Assembly: GCA_026182355.1 (NCBI GenBank)
Contig: JAPFBL010000171.1
Coordinates: forward strand, 1,054,001-1,118,000
DNA: 64,000 nt
Source of the DNA: Hermatobates lingyangjiaoensis
Lineage: Eukaryota > Arthropoda > Insecta > Hemiptera > Hermatobatidae
Direction of reading: 5' to 3'
The notes under the pieces were generated by a model that did not search any database, was not told where the DNA came from, and saw only the letters and a list, made by a program, of their open reading frames with translations. Made by a program: the position numbers and the translations under genes. This document shows positions 23,335 to 34,169 of this stretch, piece by piece (the stretch's first letter is position 1; each line of letters opens with the position of its first letter).

Positions 23335-23372
23335 CCTGATGATGGTCATGAGTAGCCAGCCAAAATTGTTGG
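23335..23372 (+). ncRNA. Hammerhead relic at PLE 3' end
   Basis: CCTGATGATGGTCATGAG then GCCAGCCAAAATTGTTGGAC: CUGAUGA and a GG..CC stem are visible, but GAAA is replaced by CAAA/AAAA. Confidence 0.4.
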
Positions 23373-23621
23373 ACACAATAAGTATATTTTTATAATTCTA
23401 TAAATTTACAATAGTATATATAAATCATTCAGAAAACTACGGTATGTTAATCATGAAAGATTGAAAACAATGATATAAAAACGTTAGTTCTTGAAACATT
23501 TTCCACTAATTTAAAGTTGAAAAATCTTTAAAGGTTAGTTTCTCATGTTTACAAGATACCCCAGAATACAGGTATGTGATTCTTTTTAAAAAAGACTACA
23601 ACCTTCAAATGAAGGACCCAC

Positions 23622-23747
23622 CTGAAGGGCCGCTGAGAGGATTGACCTTTGACCAAGCCGACCCAGAACCAGTCATGTCATTATCCATCATTAAGCGGAA
23701 AGTTCCATCTGGTTGTAATGTACTTGTCCATTTGTTCATCACAAGGC
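23622..23747 (-). CDS. Candidate internal coding exon, product unknown
   Basis: A 126-bp minus-strand segment lies between an acceptor-like TTATTTACTAAG (exon starts at 23747) and a consensus-like donor CAG|GTGGGT (exon ends at 23622). Only one of three phases is open: it starts with two bases of a split codon, runs 41 codons and ends with one base, so the exon is symmetrical. The peptide begins LVMNKWTSTLQPDGTFRLM and continues MDNDMTGSGSAW, SKVNPLSGPS; it is polar with Gly/Ser/Pro turns and no repeats. GC content is clearly above the flanks. I do not recognise the family. No neighbouring exon was found within a few kb, and the forward strand also has a 47-codon open frame here, so a TE fragment or chance remain possible. 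Confidence 0.35.
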
Positions 23748-23749
23748 CT

Positions 23750-26235
23750 TAGTAAATAACTTTGAAGTAAATTCCAATACGTCGAGAGTTGTCAGATAAA
23801 ACGCAAACAATAATCATTTTTGATCAATACGATTAGATATACTAACAATATAATTCAATATCAACAAGATTTAAAAAGTGAAATTTTAAACAATTTTATA
23901 TGAACATTTTCTATTAGATGTAAATGACTGTCGTATTAATATTTGTTATTACAGTTTTAATATTCTGTGCAATAACAATTATACCAGTAACTACTAAAAC
24001 ACAATATAATGACACTGAATATGGCACGATATGACAAGAATTAAATCATAGATATTTTTTGTTGTTGCTTAAAGAAACATTTTATTTATACAAGCATACT
24101 GATATTAGAAATGGTATGAAACACAAGTGGAAACCAATTTTTTAATCGGTATTATTGTGGAGTAACCAGTGGAGTAAATTCGATTATAATACAAGAAAGT
24201 TTCTTTGAAAAAACACATGAAGTGCAAACTGGTTTGGACCATGGCAAAACCAAATGGTCGTATTGGTGACAAACATACATTATAATGTTTGTTACCATAA
24301 CCTGTTTAAGCATGTAAAACTGAAACAGCCATAATAGTAAAACAGGGAGAATTAGCCTGCATAATGAATGTAAGATTGCTACGTTAACCAACAAGAGTGT
24401 TAACGACTACTCATACAATATAGCTCATCAAAGTCAAGCCAGTATGAAATGAAAAACAATGAGTGTAAACCAATCAATAGATAAAGTTTTGGAAAGTAAA
24501 GGGGTTTGAAAATGAATGAGTTGGAACTCAACGGAGAACTGTTACTTGAAAAATAAACTTAACGAAAACGACATCCAAATTGTTGAATCTCATTGTCAAA
24601 TGTAGAGAGTTTAAAAGAAACAGCATGAAAAATTGTCTGATAAAAATAGAGAAAATTCACCAAAAACAGAATACTTGAAGAAAAACAATAAAAATGCTAA
24701 AGCATTTAACCTGTTAACTGTAAAATTTATTTTTTGAAATCTCCTCTTAATTGATTCATAAACATTTGCCTACAACGTGTGTACACGCCAAACGCAGTGC
24801 AATTGAAATTTAGATTGACGTATATATTAATCAAAAGCAGTTAACAGGTTAATAGCAGTGTCTAGTTCATGAACTCCATAAAAAAATGTAACAAAAAAGA
24901 ATCAATCTAATCTGTTCTGGGGTTAGACTGCTGAAGTATCAACACACATTTCAATTAAATTAGTGAGATATCACCGTTTGGAAAATTATTCTTTAAGTGG
25001 TTAAGGTAACATTTAAGGTCATTAAATGGAAGACGGTGTTCTAAGGAATGATAATGGTTTTACGTAAAACGCTTAGCAATTTATTTTTAAAATGATTAAC
25101 GATATTTAAATAATAGGTACCATTCATGAATTCTAAGCTTCAGAAACTAATTTCATATTAATTTTACTAAATTTTTCAATTTAAATGTTGTTTGACAAAA
25201 ATGCATTAAAATGTTTCACGACTCAGAAACATGTATCAACTTGAGGTGAATAGTTGAAGAGAGAAGCAAACTTGTTGCGAAAGACTTGGGAGGGTCTAGA
25301 GCTAGACAAAAGCTAGAATTAACCGGCTATTTTGTCTTTCATTCTTCCAGTGACTTGTAAGCGATTTTACGGCCATGCTAGACCACCAGTGAGTGGCTAA
25401 CTTTGGCCGAATAGGGATCCATTTTATTAGACATGGACTGCAATGATTACAGTGTTGCCAGCAGTAATCATTAAACAAAAAAAATTCTTGAATATGATTG
25501 GATCGATTTAAAGCATTCCAAACAATGTATTGGTTTGTCATGTCTCGATAAAATCCACCAATTACCAACCAAAAAATAAGATTCTCTCTTGATTGCTGTG
25601 ATTGGATAGTAAAGCTGTGATTTCAGCTGTTTCATGACCAATCGTTCAGAATTTCAACCCTACAAGAACTACGACCTACCACAGCACCTGTTAAGCTTGT
25701 ATTACCGTTGAGCTTTCAATTACCAAATGCATTTATCAATGATTCAACAAAGGTAAAACTTGGCAAAGAACATATCTTAGTTATTATAATATCTATTGCA
25801 CATACCTTGCACATGAATGCATTCATCCAGCAAAGCAGTAAGTCTCTCCACTAAATACATCTAAGTTTTCTCATTTTAATGTCGCTCTAACTTAAAATTG
25901 TTAGTCTAAGTGAACTGTAGTCGAAGCATATAGCTATAAAAAAGGAGGAAGTTTCAATATCTCCCATCATTCTAACCTGCATTTGAAGAGCTGCTTAGAT
26001 GTTTTCTAAGCCAGCAACACTGATCTGTGACCAATTCAATAAAATTTCCCTAAATAAGTTTCTCAAAGCACAGCAAAAATTACATTTTTCTCAGGATTAG
26101 AACCCAGTCAAAAGTTTACATGTCTGTTTAACTAGTAAACCTGGGTAGTTTCTTGTTGCCTTCATAAATATTAGTACTTTACTGTAAATTTTAAACTTTA
26201 CGTGATTCAAAACACCACAAAAAATTAAGCTTTTT
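23750..26235. other. Unique AT-rich DNA, no gene seen
   Basis: An 88-codon minus-strand frame at 25302-25568 has no recognised domain; it lies beside a cluster of five CCAAT motifs (25497-25642). Nothing else recognised. Confidence 0.45.
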
Positions 26236-26236
26236 G

Positions 26237-26303
26237 TAGGGAGGGGAGGGGGGATCTCTTACTTTAATGGGACATTTTTTAAAATATTGGTAAAAATAAA
26301 ATT
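26237..26303 (+). repeat. G-rich lead plus 50-bp repeat, copy 1
   Basis: A G/A-rich run (TAGGGAGGGGAGGGGGG) precedes a 50-bp block starting ATCTCTTACTTTAATGGG. The same 50 bp occurs without change at 27342-27391, again preceded by a long G run. Confidence 0.9.
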
Positions 26304-27320
26304 GTAGTAAAAAAATGAAATCCACAATCAACATTTCGTGGATAATTTTTCAAAATCTCAATTATTGCATTATAAGAGCTCCAAGCTTTCTTTCCAACTT
26401 TCTACCCAAAATAGAGGCTTTAACACCTTTTGAACTATATAATGAGGTAAAGTGAGGTTTATTTTTTTTTCATGAGAGCACAAGCAGGCGGACTCTCCTG
26501 TCATTGTGTCAGTGGTTTCATTTCTACTGCTTTGCGTCGCCTAAAGGATACTTATATCACAAAATGTTGGAGTTACATGATTGCAAAGAACTTTTGTAGA
26601 TAAAAAGTGTGACCTTTCGACCAGACAAAAAAAAAGCAGAGATAGAAGTGGTTCAATGAAAACTGCTATGAACAAGTACGGTATTTAGTTCATATAGCAG
26701 GGTTATAAATCTGGCACGTCATAAAATATTGAGTGTGAGATTCAATCACAGGACCTGAAGACAAAGGCTGGTTAAGTGACTTACCATTCAGACTCCTGCC
26801 ACTAATCGGTCAGTAAACTTTAACCTATTCTACTTACTCGATATACCAGTTAGTGAAAACAAAGGTACTTCACAAATACAAACAATCATGAATAACAGAT
26901 CGAAATTAATTAACAGATGTTATAGACTCCATAGGATGTATTTATTAACATAGCAATAGATTGATCAATATAAGTATCACAGACTTAATAAAAGAAATAA
27001 AAGTTACAAACAGTTTAAAAAGTAACAAAACAAATAAATTATCTGTGCTATGATTTCTTATGTTACAGCTATGCAAAAGAATTTGAGCTCACTAAACGTT
27101 CCTGTATTTCGTTTTTTTATTTTCAGTCAATATCCTTTGTAATCATTTTTATATTTAGAGCAGAGTGTTTTCCTGCTTATATAAGGTGTTTCATACTCGT
27201 ACAGTAGAGTAAAAGAAAACCATTTAGTTCTGAAATCAATAAGATCAGAAAGAAGAGTAGAAGAGGAGAAAGTATACGAGTTAGGATAGTTTACATTTCA
27301 CAGAACTTTCACAGAACCCG

Positions 27321-27391
27321 TGAGGGGGGGGGGGGGTGAACATCTCTTACTTTAATGGGACATTTTTTAAAATATTGGTAAAAATAAAATT
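27321..27391 (+). repeat. G tract plus 50-bp repeat, copy 2
   Basis: A G run of about 13 bases is followed by TGAAC and the 50-bp block identical to 26254-26303. Confidence 0.9.
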
Positions 27392-27480
27392 ACATGCATA
27401 TTGTTAGTGCCACAGAGGTTAGTAAATAAGATATTATTATCAACTGTCATACAAATGTCTATTTAGTAGCTGTTGAAGTC

Positions 27481-27516
27481 GCCCGACCGGTTTCGCAATG
27501 GCTGCATCATCAATGG
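27481..27516 (-). ncRNA. Hammerhead motif, family G, left copy
   Basis: Minus strand: TTGATGA, stem II GCA/TGC, GAAACCGGTC, then GGGC. The stem III palindrome ACCGGU followed by C at the cleavage position is the minimal stem III layout of type I PLE hammerheads. The only core departure is U for C at the first position, shared with the right copy. Confidence 0.6.
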
Positions 27517-27586
27517 GACTAATGTAATCTTCCAAAATCACGGATATAAATGACATGAACAAAATCACGGACATGAACCCAACAGT

Positions 27587-27781
27587 ATGGAAAACTCAAT
27601 GAAATTAATTAAAATAGGACAAAAAGGTAAAAGATTAAATGTAATAGAGGAAATGGAAATATATAAACATAAAAATACAAATAAACTAATAAACGGACAA
27701 ATGAAGCACCAGGCAGACATAATATTTAAACCAATAAAAAACATGAAAAGACGACAGGACGAACAGGACAGAGACGCTTAA
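27587..27781 (+). pseudogene. PLE endonuclease C-terminal tail
   Basis: A 64-codon frame contains GQKGKRLNVIEEMEIYKHK, then NTNKLINGQ. KGKRLNxxEExEIYKxK followed by LINxQ is the C-terminal signature of a subgroup of Penelope-like GIY-YIG endonucleases, where the second Glu region closes the nuclease fold. The RT and the GIY and YIG motifs are missing, so this is a 5'-truncated remnant. It lies between two inverted family G hammerheads (27481-27516 minus, 27918-27953 plus), matching the usual PLE order of ORF end followed by a ribozyme-bearing repeat. The ATG is arbitrary. Confidence 0.7.
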
Positions 27782-27917
27782 AGTTTAAAAGACAAAAAAC
27801 AGATTAAACAAAATAAAATAAAACTGTTAGGTAGGAAATTTAGGCATATATATTGGCACCATTGAGTTAAAATAGGTATTTATATCCGTGATTTTGAAAG
27901 GTTACCATACATTAGTA

Positions 27918-27953
27918 CCATTGATGATGCAGCAATTGCGAAACCGGTCGGGC
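27918..27953 (+). ncRNA. Hammerhead motif, family G, right copy
   Basis: TTGATGA, stem II GCA...TGC, GAAACCGGTC, GGGCGACTTCAAC. It is the reverse complement of the left copy with few changes. Cleavage would fall after GGTC. Confidence 0.6.
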
Positions 27954-27964
27954 GACTTCAACAG

Positions 27965-29940
27965 CGATATACGAGGTATGATGGTTGATATATCTTAAAA
28001 ATAAAATTATTTATTTATACCATACATTTTAAATTTAAATTACCAAACTTCATTTTTTTTATTCATATTTAATAATTATTGATATCGATTAAAGTAGAAT
28101 AGGCTCTATGAATTGTTTCCACGTAGAAGTAAGTGTTCTACTGAATGTCCTAACAACCTGTGTCCATCTAACAATAACACTATTATAATATGATTAGAAT
28201 CATATTGTTGGAAAATTGTATTTTGACTTGGAATTTTACAAGATAAATAACGAACAACGGAATAAATTTTCAGTTATTTTATTTTTCATTTTTTATTTTA
28301 GGTCTATACTAAAACATTGTTATAGAGTGGATCAGAATTTGTAAAGTGAACAATATTATGAAAAGAAAAGTTTAAATAAAGACAGTAGAGATAAAGAATT
28401 GATAGGAATCGTGTCAATATGAATTTGATAGGTTTGACTGAGAGAACAATGAAGAGTGAGTATAGAGGAAGGTGCAGGCTGCGGTGAAGACAGAGGTGAT
28501 AGACACAATGCCCGCAGACAGCGAGAACCGAGACACCCCCACCCCAAACCTCTAGCCAGCTAGAGCAGGTGTGCTGTAGAAATCACAAATCACTGGGAGG
28601 CGAAATGCTCTCTGATTAGTTAATAGCTGTTGGTTTGAAGAGCCCAATATGCTAATAGGGTTCCGAGGTGGCAAACATCTTTAAAGACCTACTTCCTCAT
28701 CTTGGATAGCAAAAAATGTACCCTTCATATGGAGGCCCTCTCATTCTTTAATACAGACATCACACATCCCTACACATCTGTTAAATAACTCTATTAAAGC
28801 AATACTGAACTTTCAGAAGGAAGGAACAAAATAATAGCTACACGAAACCCCCCACTCGACCTCTGTATCTATTTACAAACATCATATATTAGTTTTTATA
28901 ATTATAATGAACTGTGGTATGATTAAACTTGTGGTAGAGTGATCACTGTTAACAAGAGTAATAGTTAAAATCTTGTTATTACTCTAGATGTTTTATGAGA
29001 GAAATAAAGAAATTTTGCATAAGCCATTCTTCGGAGAGGAATGAAACTGTCAGACCCAAGCCAAGTAAAATCAATGACTTCATCAAACAAAAGCACCAAG
29101 ATATCAAGTACACCTTAACGAACCCAAATCTAATAAAGTGAATGAGAAGAAGACACTCTATTGTTGAATGGAGTTATAGCCTTGACATAAGTAAAACGTT
29201 TAATCCATAGCAAGAATGCGGGCTAATTAACAAATTAACAGACCTTCCGATGAAAGAACAGACTCAAAGAGAATGCCCTAAGTCTGAGCTATTCAAAACA
29301 AGTTGAGTATTTCAATAATGGGTAATTAAGGAACAAACTGACTGGCTCTGTTGGTTTAATTTATCAAAGAACTTTTTCTCATCTTGTCCTTCAATCTCCA
29401 AAATCTTTCTTAATCTCCCACTCCTATCCTGGATCTGTTCATTAAGAGGGACTGCACCTTGCTTTGATGAGAATAGAACTTTTCAGGAACCATTTGGTCC
29501 AAATTTTCACGTTATTTTCAAGTTTTAGCTATAAGAGCTAGCTAGAACTCAATATTAAATTTGTATATTTTGTTTCGAAATATAACAAAACAAATAAACT
29601 ACAAACACAAATAAAGGCAAATGTTTTCTCTTATTTTTCTATTTTCTGCAATAAAAATCCTAATCATTTGTAAGACTCAAATATTATGAATGGAAATATC
29701 AACAAAATATTTCATTCCGTAGTTTTAAGAAAAATTTATTTATATGGTTATTCTAGTTAATTTACTAAAGTTTAAATATCTGTACTCAAACTAAGGGACG
29801 AACTAAGTAATTTTCTTAATCATAGACATGCCCATAAAGCTGCTATTATAAGAGCAGAAATACTTGATTTAATCAAGCTGCAATATGAGTAACTGGCTAG
29901 GCTTCGTACATATGCCTTACAGTTTAAGGACTATTACAGG
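27965..29940. other. Unique DNA, no gene seen
   Basis: The part 28440-28700 is GC-richer but has no convincing coding frame. At 29210-29330 there are three AATTA-type homeodomain motifs (GGCTAATTAAC, CAAATTAAC, GGGTAATTAAGG). Nothing else recognised. Confidence 0.45.
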
Positions 29941-29949
29941 ATTCATAAG

Positions 29950-30700
29950 AATTCTTTCATCCCCCTCCGAAGAAGGCAATTCCCGTTACCTCAGGACCAG
30001 GGCTTGATACTGGTAGTTCATCAGACCCCGTCAGGGCGTCATTGTGAGGAGTCTTTAGTACCATAGTGAACGACTCATAGAGAGAATACAAATCTCTCTA
30101 TTGTGAGTTGGCTAATTGTCACCTGGTCTGAGCAAATATGTGCTAGAGAGCCTTTAAGCTCTCTATATTTGCAAGATAGAAGGGCTGGAAGGGGGTGGTG
30201 TCTAATCGTTTCCACTCTGAAATCCCGTCAAAAGCCCGAGCCTCTATCAGGCAAGTACCAGTTGTCCAGTCCATTCAACTGAGTTCGTAACCCGTATACT
30301 GAGTATACGTAACCCTTATACTGAGTTTATACTGGTAACAGTTTGGAGTCTCTAGCTCCCCGGTATGCTAAGCATGTATCCTCCCGAGAAGTTACTGCTT
30401 CTCACACAACGACCACAGGGGTCTACTCAACTTGGGTGAGAACCAACAGTCACTACGGGTTTGACCTCTGACCATGACCTTTGACCATGGAGGTCGGACC
30501 TCCATGGGCCTCCACCGTCCTTAGTACCAACTTATTTTAAGACCTTCAGTTCAAACTCCAGACCAATGGTTCTACTGAACTTGCTTAGCTGCAGGTAAGG
30601 TCAGTGACCTTTGTAGCCCCTGGTTCAAAGAACCTGTGGATATAAAGCCAATGCAGCCGGTGGTAGGGCTGCATGGCCCCACTAGGGGCAATATGAGTAG
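29950..30700 (+). ncRNA. Hairpin-dense non-coding block, identity unknown
   Basis: About 750 bases at roughly 50% GC, in sharp contrast to the AT-rich surroundings and with no long frame. At least eleven inverted repeats are visible. The two strongest are bulged 15-bp stems at 30071-30110 and 30132-30172. Others: ACCAG/CTGGT (29996-30014), CGTATAC/GTATACG (30293-30309), GGAG/CTCC (30345-30359), GAGAAG/CTTCTC (30386-30403), an 11-bp palindrome (30485-30507), AGTTCA/TGAACT (30548-30581), GGTTC-AAA-GAACC (30622-30634), ATGCAGCC/GGCTGCAT (30651-30674) and GCCCC-ACTA-GGGGC (30676-30689). Three 20-22-bp ACTGAGT units lie at 30278-30340. A consensus splice donor CAG|GTAAGG occurs at 30591-30599. It may be a structured RNA or an unrecognised element; strand is a guess. 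Confidence 0.5.
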
Positions 30701-30704
30701 TGCA

Positions 30705-32020
30705 CTATTTTTAAAAAATGGATTGCCATTTAACTTAAACTAAATACTTTACATTAATCAAATGAAGTTAAATTTAATACGAGCCAAAATCGCATAGGTT
30801 CTGAATTATCAAGTAGATTCATCAAAGTACCAATAATTAATTTACCTGCGTTTGGTGGTTTTAATAGAAATTAAAACTTGTTAAACCATAGTAACATTAT
30901 TACAAATGATAATAATCATTTACGAATATACTCGATAGAATTACTTCATCAAAAATGAAAGTAAAAGTTTAATTAAACATTTTTCTTCTAAGTAATGACA
31001 ATTTTTATATTGCGTGTAAACAGATTTATGATAGATTTAATAAACGAAATTAATCATTCAACGTCACTTCAGATTTCTTTAGAAGGATTAAATAATGTTT
31101 CAGTTACTTTTTAAAAAATATTAATCATTCTAATAAACAAGCAAGGGAATATCAAATATTCCTACACTAGAAAGGTTGTTTTGGACGATCAATGTCAGAC
31201 GTTGAAAGTTCTGTAACAGAATAATAGTTCCGTTCAAACAAAATTAGAAAAAACATTTTTAAATGATCACTTCAGGATACTAGTTTTACCTTTTATAATT
31301 TATGTAGTTCTGTAACAAAAAAATATTTCGTCAGAATTTGTCTTTATGTTCCTAATTTAGCTATATCCCAATAACAAACTGTGTTAATTCTCCCAATGAC
31401 CTGTAAGTTGTAAACTGTTAAGTTTTTAAGAATTGCTCAGAATTACCGGTAGGAAACCTATCTCACATATTAATATTTCCAACAGCAATTTAAGTTTGAA
31501 AATAAAAGCAGATCTGTCCTTACATATATCTAATAATTGATTAATTAATTCGTGTAGAGTTATATTTTAACATCTAGGGTTAGGTAAACGAAAAAAAGGA
31601 TATCAATTCTTGTTAACCTTAATTTACGTGATTTTTATCAGGCAGTATACCAGTAAATAGTTTACAAGAATGTACTAAATTTTCAAAAAATATTCTGAAA
31701 TAAAATAATAATTTCGATAATATATTAAGCATGCTTGCATAAAGAATTACGTGAGTTCGTTCATACTAAAGAAGTAAAACGGTGCGAAGATCATTCCAAA
31801 CTGATCAAACTGTGAAAGACGCCAAAAATACTAACACTACTCCCACCATAAGGTCAGCAGAGAGAAACAGATCTTATGTAAGAGAAGAGTAAGAAATGTC
31901 TGAAAATGTTATTTAGTCATTTGGACTATTTAGTCCGTGAGGAGAGCATAAGGGTCTTTCGTTAGGTCAGTCACTGTTCGTAATAAAACCCCCAAAGTTT
32001 TTCAACATATGCCGTCAGAC
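30705..32020. other. Unique AT-rich DNA, no gene seen
   Basis: Nothing recognised. Confidence 0.5.
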
Positions 32021-32025
32021 ATTCA

Positions 32026-32039
32026 CCAGTAGGCGGCGC
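32026..32039 (+). promoter_or_regulatory. CTCF-like motif
   Basis: CCAGTAGGCGGCGC matches the CTCF core CCASYAGRKGGCRC at 13 of 14 positions (C for K at position 9). The flanks 31750-32110 are GC-richer than average. A single motif match is weak evidence for binding. Confidence 0.35.
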
Positions 32040-32044
32040 TAAGA

Positions 32045-33600
32045 CTTCCAGGTCCCTTTAGCATATCCTCTAGCAGTATAAGCTGTTGTCTACTCCTCGC
32101 TATCTTCTTCACTCACAGTCTTAACGAAATTCACATAACATAAGGTTGTTTTTGCTTGACCAGCATAACAGAAAGAAGGGACTAAAAATGAATGAAGACG
32201 ACAACAAAGACGGTACAGGAAGAAATAAATTTATGCTACGAGTATATTTCGTTGAACAAAATACAACAGCTTCAATCAAATAATTAACTACTCTACGATT
32301 GTACTTACGTAAAACTGTTACTGGCACAATTGAAGGGCCAAATAATTAATTCAATGAATAAAAATTGATGACATCCATTTTTTGACTCACTCAAAGGTAG
32401 TTTTATGATAGATTGGAGGGATTCTAAATAAATGGAGAACTTTTGTTGTTAACAGAGTGCCACTTATAGAAGACCTGTTAAATCTGGTAGCATGCATTTA
32501 ATGATGGAATTCAAGCTGACTTGATATCAAGAACATTGGCTCATAAATTGTTTAAAGATGATTTAACATAGTGTAAAACCCACGATTGGTTGAAAAGCAT
32601 AAATACAGAATATGTTTTCGGTATTGAAAACATAAAACAGCTATTTAAAAGTTGCAAGAAATACCTTTTCAAAATGTTACGGTAACTTCCTTGGAACCAG
32701 CACTTAAAATTTCCTCTTAAAGAATAGAGAGAGGTGTCCAACTTTTATGTTTGATAAAACTTCACTGAGTGATGCTTACTGCGTTAGATTTAAAGATAGT
32801 TGCAGACATGTTAAGAGAAATAATTACTTAAATAATTTAGAACTAGAAATGGCTCCACAATCATAACAAATAATTTCCTGTACTTTTATTTTGTAGGCCA
32901 AATTACTATTATTAATTGTGTTCTATTATTGCAAAGTAAGAGCAACATTAAATTGTTGAGTAATACCCACTTTTAAATAACGAATGAATTGTAAAATTAG
33001 ATGGACATCTTGTTGGCCTTTAAAGCCAAATTATAAATCATATTACTTGTGAATAATACAAGCACGTAATTTTGTTAGAAGTAATAAATAAATGTCATAC
33101 CTGTTTTCAAGTTAAGACTCAACCAGTCAAAAAGTTAATGGATCGAGTACAAATGGCTCAGGACTTCCTTAATTCAGGCTTAGATTATGCTGGACCATTC
33201 AGTTAAAGGGTAACAACCATAGAAGAATTAGCATAAAGGCATATATTGTTCTTTTTGTTTGCTTCACTACAAAAGGTAATACATTTCGAAACAATTACTG
33301 ATTTTATTGCCGAAGCATTTAATGCTGTGCAATGTCGTTTCATTAAACGTCGAGGAAGTATCAAGAGGTTGGTGCAAATAAAACTTCATTTGGTATGCTA
33401 AAACGTCCATAACACAAGTAGTGTCGACTTTCAGAAAAGGATAAAAGTTTAATTTTACTGTAAGCAGTGTTTCATTACATTGAAATAATCATTATATTTA
33501 TTTTTTTGGTAATTTACTTGTTATTAACTACATGCATTAATTTATTCACCCAATGTCAGTAAGGTAGGTTGACTCACGCCAGTTTAATTGTATCTATTAA
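32045..33600. other. Unique AT-rich DNA, no gene seen
   Basis: Two short minus-strand frames (32121-32327, 32541-32741) carry no domain. Confidence 0.5.
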
Positions 33601-33629
33601 AATCTGCGCATATTTTTGCATGATTTTCT

Positions 33630-34060
33630 TGTTATCCTTCTTTTATATTTTTTGTTTTCCGTGTTTTCCTTGATATCATTGTTTTCCTTGTTTTATTTGG
33701 TTACTTCCTTGTTATGCTTGTTTTCCTTAGTTTCCCTGGTTTTCTGTTATTCCTCCTTATTTTGTAGACATTCATTCTTTATCTTCTTTTTTCTCTGTTT
33801 TCTTGGTTTTTGAAAGTTTTTACAACTTTTGAATGGTTTTGATGTTATTGTTATCTTTTTGCAACATTGTTAATATATTTGCCTGTTCTGCATGTTCTTG
33901 AATATGTTTGCATGTATTCCATATTTTTACATCTTGTATATTTGCTTGTTTTCTTAAGTTTTTGCATATTTTTCTTTTTTTTCTATGGTTGTGTGTATTT
34001 TTGCCTTTTTTTTTCTTGTTCTTGCATGCTTTAGTTATGGCATTTGTTATTTTTTTTTTG

Positions 34061-34112
<52 letters not shown>

Positions 34113-34166
34113 TCGTGTGTTTGTTTGTGTGTGATTGAGTGAGTCAGAGAAAGAGAGAGAGAGAGT
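33630..34166. repeat. T-rich degenerate minisatellite, (TG)n, (GA)n
   Basis: Variants of TTGTTTTCCTTG recur between 33640 and 33760, followed by a T-rich stretch, a run of about 21 TG units (34062-34104) and a short GA run (34150-34166). The Phe/Leu-rich frames here are translated low-complexity sequence. Confidence 0.85.
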
Positions 34167-34169
34167 GAT

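Noticed and set aside
25302..25568. 88-codon minus-strand ORF
   Set aside because: No recognisable domain, and no splice or TE features to support it.
31930..31970. GGACTATTTAGTCCGTGAGGAG as a hammerhead
   Set aside because: The order of boxes is wrong: no CUGANGA followed by GAAA at workable spacing.
33616..34138. Phe/Leu/Cys/Val-rich ORFs
   Set aside because: Translated T-rich minisatellite and (TG)n.
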